The position numbers and the translations under genes were made by a program. Shown here piece by piece: positions 1 to 5,064 of a stretch of DNA of 5,432 nt (within the stretch, counting starts at the first letter, position 1; every line of letters starts with the position of its first letter). The notes under the pieces were generated by a model that searched no databases, had not been told where the DNA came from, and saw only the letters and a list, made by a program, of their open reading frames with translations. The stretch spans positions 1 to 5,432 of the forward strand of contig JAICXS010000168.1 of NCBI GenBank assembly GCA_025934615.1. Reading direction: 5' to 3'. The DNA comes from Nitrospiraceae bacterium (GTDB lineage Bacteria > Nitrospirota > Nitrospiria > Nitrospirales > Nitrospiraceae).

Positions 1-1
1 C

Positions 2-568
2 CAAACCGACGGGCGAAGCGGCGACATTGCCCGATGCCACGACCTCGGCCTCGGGGGGTTTGTCTTTAAGCCGGTCCAAGACAAGGACCTGCTTCAACTG
101 GTTCGAGCAGGTTTCGAAGGCATACCGCCTGCCGGCAAGGCGTCGGGCCAGCCATTCGGTGCGGCGCCGGCCTTGCATCCATCCTTGCGTATTTTGCTGG
201 CAGAGGACTCGCAGGATAATCAAACACTGATCTTGGCCTACCTTAAGCAGGTGGCGCACAGCGTTGAGATCGCCGAAAACGGCTTGATGGCGGTGGAAAA
301 ATATAAGACCCAGCGGTTCGACCTCGTTCTCATGGATGTGCAAATGCCCATCATGGATGGATATGCCGCAACGCGAGCCATGAGAGAATGGGAGACAACC
401 CAAGGCCGGCCGCCGACCCCAATCATTGCCTTGACTGCCCATGCGCGGCAGGAAGACGCCGAGAATAGCCGAGTCGCAGGGTGTACAGCCCATCTAACCA
501 AGCCCATCAAAAAGGCGACCTTGCTGTCGGCTTTGCTTGAACATGCCAAGCAAGAGGTCTTACGATGA
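2..568 (+). CDS. Hybrid sensor histidine kinase, C-terminal tandem receiver domains (5' end outside window)
   Basis: The frame is open from the left edge, so this is the last 188 codons of a longer protein. Codons 1-40 look like the end of a receiver domain: a Thr-Asp followed by RSGDIARCHDLGLGGF and then the conserved Lys-Pro (codons 23-24, bases 68-73). A Pro/Ala/Gly-rich linker of about 22 residues follows. Codons 62-188 are a complete CheY-like receiver: acidic pair Glu-Asp (codons 68-69), phospho-acceptor Asp in LVLMDVQMP (codon 112, bases 335-337), switch Thr in ALTAH (codon 145) and Lys-Pro (codons 167-168). The TTG at 173 could be read as a start, but the open frame upstream encodes receiver sequence, so it is internal. 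Known family role: a kinase with tandem receivers passes phosphate to an Hpt protein. The next gene is exactly that, overlapping by 4 bases. The kinase and sensor parts lie outside the window, so the signal is unknown. A multi-receiver regulator without a kinase core is possible but less likely. Confidence 0.88.
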   Translation, partial: QTDGRSGDIARCHDLGLGGFVFKPVQDKDLLQLVRAGFEGIPPAGKASGQPFGAAPALHPSLRILLAEDSQDNQTLILAYLKQVAHSVEIAENGLMAVEKYKTQRFDLVLMDVQMPIMDGYAATRAMREWETTQGRPPTPIIALTAHARQEDAENSRVAGCTAHLTKPIKKATLLSALLEHAKQEVLR

Positions 569-903
569 CCGATTCGTGCCGCGATGACGAGGGCTCTATT
601 CCCATACGAGTCGACGCCGAAATCGCTCCACTCATTCCGGGATTCCTGGCTAATCGACACAAAGATGTCGTCTCCTTACTTGACGCGGTGGACCACGGTG
701 ACTTCGAGGCGGCCCGCATTCTTGGCCACAGTATGAAAGGATCGGGAGGCGGCTACGGGTTTGACGGGATCACGGATATCGGCGCGGAGATCGAGACGGC
801 CGCGAAACGAAACGATTCGGAGGCTATTCGTTCTCAGGTGAAGGCCTTATCGCGGTATTTAACCCGTGTCGAAATCGTAAACGATGGTTCTTCGCCGACC
901 TGA
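565..903 (+). CDS. Hpt domain phosphotransfer protein
   Basis: A protein of 112 residues that is essentially one Hpt four-helix domain. The phospho-accepting histidine is His55 in the motif HSMKGSGGGYGF, matching the HxxKG core of Hpt domains. The next helix (about 65-80, DGITDIGAEIE) and the amphipathic C-terminal helix (85-103) also fit the fold. There is no kinase or receiver part, so it should act as a stand-alone cytoplasmic shuttle. It would take phosphate from the receiver of the preceding hybrid kinase and give it to a response regulator. The start is firm: ATG overlaps the upstream stop as ATGA, and an AGAGG ribosome site (553-557) sits 7 bases before it. The overlap implies translational coupling and fixed stoichiometry with the kinase. 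The candidate partner downstream is the NtrC-type regulator at 1216, though that pairing is inferred from position. Confidence 0.9.
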   Translation: MTDSCRDDEGSIPIRVDAEIAPLIPGFLANRHKDVVSLLDAVDHGDFEAARILGHSMKGSGGGYGFDGITDIGAEIETAAKRNDSEAIRSQVKALSRYLTRVEIVNDGSSPT

Positions 904-1081
904 ACGCGCTCAATAACCGCTGGATGGAGCACAGAACTCCTTGCCGTCAGTCGTATTCTTATATCCGGCCAGAGGATGATTGCCGGCTAGTGGCCTTTCT
1001 TCAGACATTCGACTCTTCACCGATTCTTCCACGACGCTGCAGATAGAACTTCACCACTTCGGATCGATGGATCATTAAGTG
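904..1081. other. Non-coding stretch after the Hpt gene
   Basis: No convincing gene is present on either strand. A 40-codon frame from the ATG at 924 has no ribosome site and no recognisable product. A short stem CCGGC (965-969) / GCCGG (982-986) with a 12-base loop, then CTAGTGGCCTTTCTT, could be a weak terminator for the kinase-Hpt unit. The stem is short and the T-tract interrupted. The remaining part of the gap, 1082-1215, holds the inverted repeats and promoter listed separately. Confidence 0.4.
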
Positions 1082-1120
1082 AGGCCCGTATGGCCCGATA
1101 GCCCTATCAATATTGGGCCT
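1082..1120. repeat. Nested inverted repeats upstream of the regulator gene
   Basis: AGGCCC (1082-1087) is perfectly mirrored by GGGCCT (1115-1120). Between them lies a tighter palindrome, GATAG-CC-CTATC (1097-1108). The motif GCCCTATC at 1101-1108 recurs at 1146-1153, 45 bases later. The cluster covers the -35 region of the -10 box at 1128, where a regulator could bind and control or autoregulate the response regulator gene. The stem is not followed by T residues on either strand, so a terminator is unlikely. The role is inferred from geometry only. Confidence 0.4.
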
Positions 1121-1127
1121 AAAAGTC

Positions 1128-1133
1128 TATAAT
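1128..1133 (+). promoter_or_regulatory. Probable sigma-70-type -10 box for the sigma-54 regulator gene
   Basis: A perfect TATAAT hexamer lies 82 bases before the ATG of the response regulator. Transcription would start near 1140, giving a leader of about 75 bases. No good -35 hexamer is present at 16-18 bases (CTATCA or TATCAA are the closest), which is typical of a promoter needing an activator. A small inverted repeat TAATC (1130-1134) / GATTA (1139-1143) overlaps the -10 box and presumed start. Confidence 0.45.
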
Positions 1134-1215
1134 CGCATGATTACGGCCCTATCTGCTTTTTCTTAATCACTGTAACATCGCGTCAGTAGTGAACATTCTT
1201 CATAATAGGTAAGTA

Positions 1216-2628
1216 ATGGGATACGCGCATATCGTGGTCGTTGATGATGATCATGGAGTTCGAGAAGTGCTCCACGATCTCTTAACCCAGGAAGGGTATC
1301 ACGTTACCGTCGTGGCTGACGGGCCATCGGCCATCCAAACAGTGAAGGACACGGTCGTCCAGGTGGTCATCGCCGACTTGCGATTGCCCGGCATGGACGG
1401 CCTGTGCGTGTTGGAGCGTGTGGCTCAGTTGGACGCCAAGATTGTCGGCATCGTGATGACCGGCTATGGGACCATCGATTCTGCTGTCAAAGCGATGAAG
1501 GCGGGCGCCTTTGATTTCATCACCAAACCGTTCGATGCCGACGCGGTCTCGATCGTGGTCCGTAAGGCGCTCGAATTTCAGCGGCTGCGGCAGGAAAATG
1601 TCTTGCTGCGAAAAACAGTTCGCGATCAGTACCGCATGGAGCATTTGATCGGAACCAGTGAGACCATGCGGGAACTCTTGGAATTTATCGACAAGGTTGC
1701 CGATAGCGACAGCACCATCTTAATCTCGGGCGAGAGTGGAACCGGCAAGGAATTGATTGCCAGAACCATTCACTACAACAGCTCGCGTCGGGATCAGGCC
1801 CTCGTGCCGGTCAATTGCGGCGCCATTCCTGAAAATCTATTGGAATCCGAGCTGTTCGGGCATGAAAAGGGCGCGTTTACAGGCGCCGTGAACGCACGCC
1901 TGGGGCGATTTGAATTGGCTCATGGCGGGACGCTGTTTCTCGATGAGGTCGGGGAGATGAGCTTGCCCCTTCAGGTCAAACTGCTGCGGGTTCTCCAGGA
2001 GCGGTGTTTTGAACGAGTCGGCGGCACAAAGACTATCGGCGTGGATGTGCGGATTCTCGCGGCGACGAATCAAGACCTAGAAGTTGCCGTGCAGGAAAAG
2101 CGATTTCGGAAAGACCTGTTTTACCGCCTGAATGTTATCCCTGTGACCATTCCACCGCTGCGAGAACGTGCCAGCGACATTCCCTTGCTCATTGAACATT
2201 TCCTCGCGCGGTTCAATGAGATGAAACAAGCATCGGTCCGCGATGTAGATCCGGAAGCCATGGAGTATGTGTTGCATTACCACTGGCCCGGAAACATTCG
2301 TGAACTGGAAAACTTAGTTGAACGTCTCGTTGTCTTGAAGAAAACCGGCACGATTATGCCAAGCGATCTTCCCGACAAAGTGCTTCGGTCGCTTCCGCCT
2401 CCGCTCACGCATCTTGAAGAACCGCTGGCGTTGAACGGAACCGGCATCGATCTGGTCAAGGAACTGGAGCGACATGAGAATCGTCTGATTATCGAGGCGA
2501 TGCGCCGTGCCAACGGGGTCACCAGCAAAGCCGCACAACTCCTGCATATGAATCGAACAACGCTGGTCGAAAAGTTGAAACGCAAGGGAATGGATCCAAA
2601 ACTTCAAGGGGAATTGTATTCTTCTTGA
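1216..2628 (+). CDS. Sigma-54-dependent response regulator, NtrC family
   Basis: A cytoplasmic activator of 470 residues, the usual length for the NtrC family, that uses ATP hydrolysis to open sigma-54 promoters. Receiver (about 4-118): acidic Asp10-Asp12, phospho-acceptor Asp54 in IADLRLPGMDG, Thr82 and Lys104-Pro105. A charged, coiled-coil-like linker spans about 119-140. AAA+ domain (about 143-375): Walker A GESGTGKE (172-179), sigma-54 contact loop GAFTGA (219-224), Walker B GGTLFLDE (237-244), sensor I ATN (283-285), arginine fingers Arg298 and Arg304 in FRKDLFYRLN, and sensor II WPGNIREL (357-364). A Fis-type helix-turn-helix fills about 411-460, with the recognition part near NRTTLVEKLKRKG (446-458). 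No key residue is missing, so it should be active and phosphorylation-controlled. The ATG has only a modest AGGT site (1207-1210) 5-6 bases before it. Upstream lies a kinase-Hpt pair and downstream a sigma-54 promoter, its likely input and target. The family is certain; the target is inferred. Confidence 0.96.
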   Translation: MGYAHIVVVDDDHGVREVLHDLLTQEGYHVTVVADGPSAIQTVKDTVVQVVIADLRLPGMDGLCVLERVAQLDAKIVGIVMTGYGTIDSAVKAMKAGAFDFITKPFDADAVSIVVRKALEFQRLRQENVLLRKTVRDQYRMEHLIGTSETMRELLEFIDKVADSDSTILISGESGTGKELIARTIHYNSSRRDQALVPVNCGAIPENLLESELFGHEKGAFTGAVNARLGRFELAHGGTLFLDEVGEMSLPLQVKLLRVLQERCFERVGGTKTIGVDVRILAATNQDLEVAVQEKRFRKDLFYRLNVIPVTIPPLRERASDIPLLIEHFLARFNEMKQASVRDVDPEAMEYVLHYHWPGNIRELENLVERLVVLKKTGTIMPSDLPDKVLRSLPPPLTHLEEPLALNGTGIDLVKELERHENRLIIEAMRRANGVTSKAAQLLHMNRTTLVEKLKRKGMDPKLQGELYSS

Positions 2629-2844
2629 GCCATACCACTTTCCTCGGATCCCGAACTTCAACAGGTGCAATCCACACGACAGTTGATCCACTAGGCCTCT
2701 GATCCTCTGTGTCCTTTTTCTGAGACGGTTATTCTGTCTTCGGTGTTGTGAAAAGCGAACAATCAAGAGCCGGCCACACATACCCCAATCCATATCCCGC
2801 GCTGATTTTCCTTTATATCCGTCAGCGACCTTGCGCCATCTATG
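2629..2844. other. Intergenic region upstream of the sigma-54 promoter
   Basis: No gene is supported here on either strand, and no clear terminator follows the regulator. It is the expected place for enhancer sites of a sigma-54 activator. Visible but short signals are TGATCC repeated at about 2685 and 2700, an AGGCCT palindrome between them, AGAC/GTCT half-sites spaced by nine bases around 2725-2740, and the 6-bp inverted repeat at 2800-2827 listed separately. None is strong enough alone to be called an operator. Confidence 0.35.
2800..2827. repeat. Inverted repeat CGCTGA / TCAGCG just upstream of the sigma-54 promoter
   Basis: CGCTGA (2800-2805) and TCAGCG (2822-2827) form a perfect 6-bp inverted repeat. 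Their centres are 22 bases apart, about two helical turns, so both arms face the same side of DNA. This suits a dimeric DNA-binding protein. It lies about 44-71 bases before the expected transcription start. That is closer than the usual enhancer position of sigma-54 activators, so it may be an accessory site or chance. Confidence 0.3.
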
Positions 2845-2860
2845 TGGCATGAGGAATGCT
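2845..2860 (+). promoter_or_regulatory. Sigma-54 (-24/-12) promoter for the YtxH-like gene
   Basis: TGGCATGAGGAATGCT matches the consensus TGGCACGNNNNTTGCW at all defined positions except C6 (T) and T12 (A). The invariant GG (2846-2847) and GC (2858-2859) are present with the required 10 bases between them. Transcription would start near 2871, leaving about 53 bases of leader before the ATG at 2924. The preceding gene encodes a sigma-54 activator, which makes a functional site more likely. The match is read directly from sequence; activity is inferred. Confidence 0.7.
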
Positions 2861-2908
2861 TTGCCAAAGACATAGAAGAATTTGGTAAGGGTTCCACATC
2901 ACCTTTTC

Positions 2909-2916
2909 AGAAGGAG
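2909..2916 (+). promoter_or_regulatory. Strong ribosome binding site fixing the YtxH-like start
   Basis: AGAAGGAG lies 7 bases before the ATG at 2924. It decides for this start over the in-frame upstream start at 2882, which has no comparable site. The upstream start would also add 14 residues (VPHHLFRR type) not expected before the membrane helix. Confidence 0.85.
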
Positions 2917-2923
2917 CATAACC

Positions 2924-3169
2924 ATGACAAACTCAGCGAAGATTACAGCATTGGTGGCAGGCAGTGCCGTGGTTGGTGCGGGACTTGGTCTGCTCTTTGC
3001 GCCCCAGTCCGGTGCGGACACGCGACGACAGGTCCGACACTATGCCAAACGGGCGCAGGTCCAGGCGGCTCGGGTGAGTCGCAGCGTGCAGGCCGGGGTT
3101 GAGCGCGTCATCGAACAAGGAAAATTATCTCAGGAGAACCAAATTCGCCGGCCGGTTGAAGCGGCCTAA
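2924..3169 (+). CDS. YtxH-like small membrane protein
   Basis: A protein of 81 residues. A short polar N-terminus (MTNSAK) leads into a glycine-rich hydrophobic segment at about 7-27 (ITALVAGSAVVGAGLGLLFAP). The glycine spacing resembles helix-packing zippers. The junction LFAPQSGADTRRQ is the hallmark of YtxH-family proteins, where a single membrane helix ends in a FAP.SG.ETR-like turn. The rest (about 31-81) is basic, Ala/Gln-rich and predicted helical, facing the cytoplasm or periplasm. YtxH relatives are often linked to general or envelope stress, but their molecular role is not known. It stands alone behind a sigma-54 promoter, between the NtrC-type regulator and two hairpins, so it looks like a monocistronic target of that regulator. 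An overlapping frame from 2842 was dismissed because it has no ribosome site and no family features. Confidence 0.85.
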   Translation: MTNSAKITALVAGSAVVGAGLGLLFAPQSGADTRRQVRHYAKRAQVQAARVSRSVQAGVERVIEQGKLSQENQIRRPVEAA

Positions 3170-3202
3170 CGCTTGCCTCAACTCTTTGATGAAAATCGAG
3201 AG

Positions 3203-3223
3203 GTGCGTGAGCGTCCCACGCGC
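3203..3223 (+). terminator. Possible hairpin after the YtxH-like gene
   Basis: GTGCGTG (3203-3209) pairs with CACGCGC (3217-3223) through seven pairs, one of them G-U, around a 7-base loop. It lies 33 bases past the stop codon. The downstream sequence GCATTTACATATT is only mildly T-rich. It may be an RNA 3'-end stabiliser or weak terminator acting with the stronger hairpin that follows. Confidence 0.35.
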
Positions 3224-3245
3224 GCATTTACATATTGCTCAATGA

Positions 3246-3272
3246 GGTCAGGGCCCTCTACGGGCCCTGACC
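3246..3272. terminator. Strong 11-bp hairpin, probable transcription boundary without U-tract
   Basis: GGTCAGGGCCC (3246-3256) and GGGCCCTGACC (3262-3272) are perfect reverse complements with a 5-base loop (TCTAC). This is the strongest stem in the window, and it sits between the YtxH-like gene and the lipoprotein cluster. The flank AAGCCACATTCC on the + strand and TCATTGAGC on the - strand lack a U-run. It is therefore not a classic intrinsic terminator. A U-less terminator, mRNA 3'-end protector or protein-binding palindrome are all possible. Confidence 0.55.
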
Positions 3273-3456
3273 AAGCCACATTCCCATAGGCACTTCAGCC
3301 TTCATCATGGACTTGCCGTCCTCTACGCCAATTATCCATGGTGCTCTCGATCATCGGTTCCGCCCGCCCCTCAGTATTGCTTTCGCTGCAAAATCTGAAG
3401 CCCAATGTCTCTAATGTGTTGAAATCCCTGTCTTGGAATTCGCTCCAGTCCTCTTC
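3273..3456. other. Non-coding stretch before the lipoprotein cluster
   Basis: No gene, RNA gene or mobile element is recognised on either strand; frames are short and lack ribosome sites. The sequence becomes AT-rich towards 3460, leading into the promoter below. Together with the hairpins it makes a gap of about 360 bases between coding regions. Confidence 0.4.
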
Positions 3457-3483
3457 TTGCTTTTCATAATTGTTTGTTATGAT
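3457..3483 (+). promoter_or_regulatory. Probable extended -10 promoter for the BamE/CsgG/PDZ lipoprotein gene
   Basis: TGTTATGAT (3475-3483) is an extended -10 element: TG, one base, then TATGAT. TTGCTT (3457-3462) could serve as -35, though the 15-base spacer is short; extended -10 promoters tolerate a weak -35. Transcription would start near 3490, about 40 bases before the ATG at 3531. The surrounding TTTTCATAATTGTTTG is locally AT-rich. Confidence 0.45.
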
Positions 3484-3530
3484 GTAGAGGATTCCTTGTG
3501 TGCCGCGCTTTCAAGCGGAGAGTGGTCACT

Positions 3531-4697
3531 ATGAGATGGGTAAGCCTGATCCTCGTGTTGACGCTCTCCGGTTGTGGCGTCATCTGGCCGTATGCCTACG
3601 ATGCGCATGATGTTGAAGATCGGTTATCGGTGGCGATGTCCAAAGAGCAGGTTGTGCGGGCGCTCGGTCGACCATCTCGCGCCATGCCCCACGACGACAC
3701 CACCACCGTGTGGGAGTATTGGCGGTACCCGAAAGGCGAGTGGCTCGGATACTTAATCCACTGTCCCTTCCATCCGTACTGCTATATCCCCGCTGAACCG
3801 CGTAATCCCTACTATGTCGCCTTGCGGAACGATCAGGTCTGTCTCTGGGGAACGCCGGACCTGGTCCGCACCCTGATATCTCAGGTCTGTACTGCCGATT
3901 CTTCTCGGGGCGTGGGAGGGAACAGTAGCGAGCATGCCCGGCGAGCGGACGTCTCGGTGGTTCCCGTTTTCATGCCGCCGAGGATTGCTGCGCCACTTGA
4001 GCGCCTCGCCGTGATGCCGGCGGGTGAGACGGATCCGGGAGCTGTCCCATGGCTGGACCTAACCTTGAATTTTTTGCGATCGCGCCATCCGCAGATCGTT
4101 CTGGTCGAACGAGAAGACCTCCAACCGCTCTTCGATGAAGTCGGCATTCAATACAGCGGGCGTGTCGATGATGCCACGGTCGTCCGTATTGGAAAATTGA
4201 CCGGTGCCGATTCGCTGTTGATCTATCGACTGTCGCTCAAAGGTTCCGGAAAGTCGATTTCCGCCACACTGGAATTACGAGTCTTACTTGTCGAAAGCGG
4301 GATGATGCCCTTTCGACAGACCACCACGGCGATTTCTGCCTACCCCTTGACCACGCGAGTCAATGACGCTGGTGAGTCCGAGGAGGTTATTCGGCGTCTG
4401 GTCATCAAGTACGCGACTGCGTATGGGTTCGCGTCCTTAATGACGGCATTCGGCGATAATGCCATGGGAATCGTCCCCGATCAGGCCGGCTCTCACAGCG
4501 GTATTACTCTGCTTGGCTTTCTTCAAGGCAGTCCGGCCGCGCAAGCAGGGCTCCGAGTCGGCGATCGGATTGTGCAAGTCAATGAGCGGGCGGTGAACAA
4601 CTGGACCGACTCTCTTCCTGTGCCGGCACGCTTGGATGTCGATCGTGACGGGGAGAGAATGGAAATCGCGGTGGGCACTCAGCGGGCATCAGAGTAG
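3531..4697 (+). CDS. Lipoprotein with BamE-like, CsgG-like and PDZ domains
   Basis: A protein of 388 residues from the ATG at 3531, which has GGAGAG (3517-3522) 8 bases upstream. An in-frame GTG at 3498 would add 11 charged residues before the signal peptide and is less likely. MRWVSLILVLTLSGC is a lipoprotein signal with lipobox LSGC, lipidated at Cys15. Residues about 26-110 resemble the BamE/SmpA domain (DVEDRLSVAMSKEQVVRALGRP, then TTTVWEYWRYPKG). This region contains an unusual Cys78-PFHPY-Cys84 cluster plus Cys104, with Cys120 soon after. Residues about 152-270 resemble the CsgG/LpoB-type periplasmic fold: LVEREDLQPLFDE, then VVRIGKLTGADSLLIYRL. Residues about 322-385 are a PDZ domain (GITLLGFLQGSPAAQAGLRVGDRIVQVN). 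There is no protease domain. It probably sits on the periplasmic face of the outer membrane as an assembly or docking factor. No precise function can be given. It leads a run of three lipoprotein genes. Domain calls are by eye, firmest for PDZ and lipobox. Confidence 0.85.
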   Translation: MRWVSLILVLTLSGCGVIWPYAYDAHDVEDRLSVAMSKEQVVRALGRPSRAMPHDDTTTVWEYWRYPKGEWLGYLIHCPFHPYCYIPAEPRNPYYVALRNDQVCLWGTPDLVRTLISQVCTADSSRGVGGNSSEHARRADVSVVPVFMPPRIAAPLERLAVMPAGETDPGAVPWLDLTLNFLRSRHPQIVLVEREDLQPLFDEVGIQYSGRVDDATVVRIGKLTGADSLLIYRLSLKGSGKSISATLELRVLLVESGMMPFRQTTTAISAYPLTTRVNDAGESEEVIRRLVIKYATAYGFASLMTAFGDNAMGIVPDQAGSHSGITLLGFLQGSPAAQAGLRVGDRIVQVNERAVNNWTDSLPVPARLDVDRDGERMEIAVGTQRASE

Positions 4698-4815
4698 TGC
4701 CGACTCTTCCGATGAGGCCTTCGCGACGTAACGGAAACATGCCATCGCACCGAACGATTAATGGAATCCCATCAGAGGCGGCTTCGAGGGAATCAAATAT
4801 CGAACGGGGTAGGCA

Positions 4816-5046
4816 GTGAAGGTATTTGCCATCATTGCTCTCGCCATCTTCATGATGGCTTGTGGGGCGCAAAGCTGGAGTCATCCCAAGGGCATGGCCG
4901 ATTTTGAGCAGGATCGCCAACGATGTGTCCAGTTAGCCGGTCAACAAGCGATGGACATGGACCCTCACACCGGAACGACAGTGGAGCAGGCGGCTGACGA
5001 CTGTCTACAGAGGAAGGGATACGTGCAATTACGAGGGAGGCGATAG
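4816..5046 (+). CDS. Small lipoprotein with W-HP / F--D---C / C---KGY pattern
   Basis: A protein of 76 residues starting at GTG, with GGGG (4806-4809) 6 bases upstream. The N-terminus MKVFAIIALAIFMMAC is a lipoprotein signal. The Cys16 lipobox (MMAC) is slightly atypical, with Met at -3. The mature part carries WSHPKGMADFEQDRQRC (21-37) and, near the end, DDCLQRKGY (61-69). A Trp followed by His-Pro, then Phe-x-x-Asp-x-x-x-Cys and a later Cys-x-x-Lys-Gly-aromatic motif recurs in many small Gram-negative lipoproteins of unknown role. The two mature cysteines (37 and 63) could form a disulphide in the periplasm. It lies 118 bases after the BamE/CsgG/PDZ gene without a visible promoter or terminator, so joint transcription is plausible. 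It is 18 bases before the next lipoprotein gene. Confidence 0.75.
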   Translation: MKVFAIIALAIFMMACGAQSWSHPKGMADFEQDRQRCVQLAGQQAMDMDPHTGTTVEQAADDCLQRKGYVQLRGRR

Positions 5047-5064
5047 ATTATTTGCCGTCACGTT

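Noticed and set aside
27..230. 67-codon + strand frame at the left end
   Set aside because: It overlaps receiver-coding sequence in another frame, which has clear Lys-Pro and linker features; this frame is Arg/Ser-rich with no family features.
173..568. Stand-alone single-receiver protein starting at TTG 173
   Set aside because: The same frame is open to the left edge and encodes the end of another receiver, so the TTG is an internal codon of a longer protein.
238..660. 140-codon - strand frame opposite the receiver and Hpt genes
   Set aside because: It lies antisense to two well-supported genes and its product shows no recognisable domain.
924..1046. Short + strand frame of about 40 codons in the gap after the Hpt gene
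   Set aside because: No ribosome site, no recognisable composition or motif.
1082..1120. Intrinsic terminator made by AGGCCC/GGGCCT
   Set aside because: The 27-base loop is long and no T-run follows on either strand; position over the promoter fits an operator better.
2314..2850. 178-codon - strand frame opposite the regulator's 3' end
   Set aside because: Mostly antisense to the AAA+ and DNA-binding parts of the regulator; the product looks like random Arg/Cys-rich sequence.
2842..3102. 86-codon + strand frame overlapping the YtxH-like gene
   Set aside because: It begins inside the sigma-54 promoter, upstream of the predicted transcript start, lacks a ribosome site and is out of frame with the YtxH-like sequence.
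3762..3788. Possible haem-binding site in the Cys/His-rich segment
   Set aside because: The spacing is C-P-F-H-P-Y-C, not CxxCH.
4579..4920. 113-codon - strand frame across the lipoprotein intergenic region
   Set aside because: Antisense to the PDZ end and the small lipoprotein; no family features.
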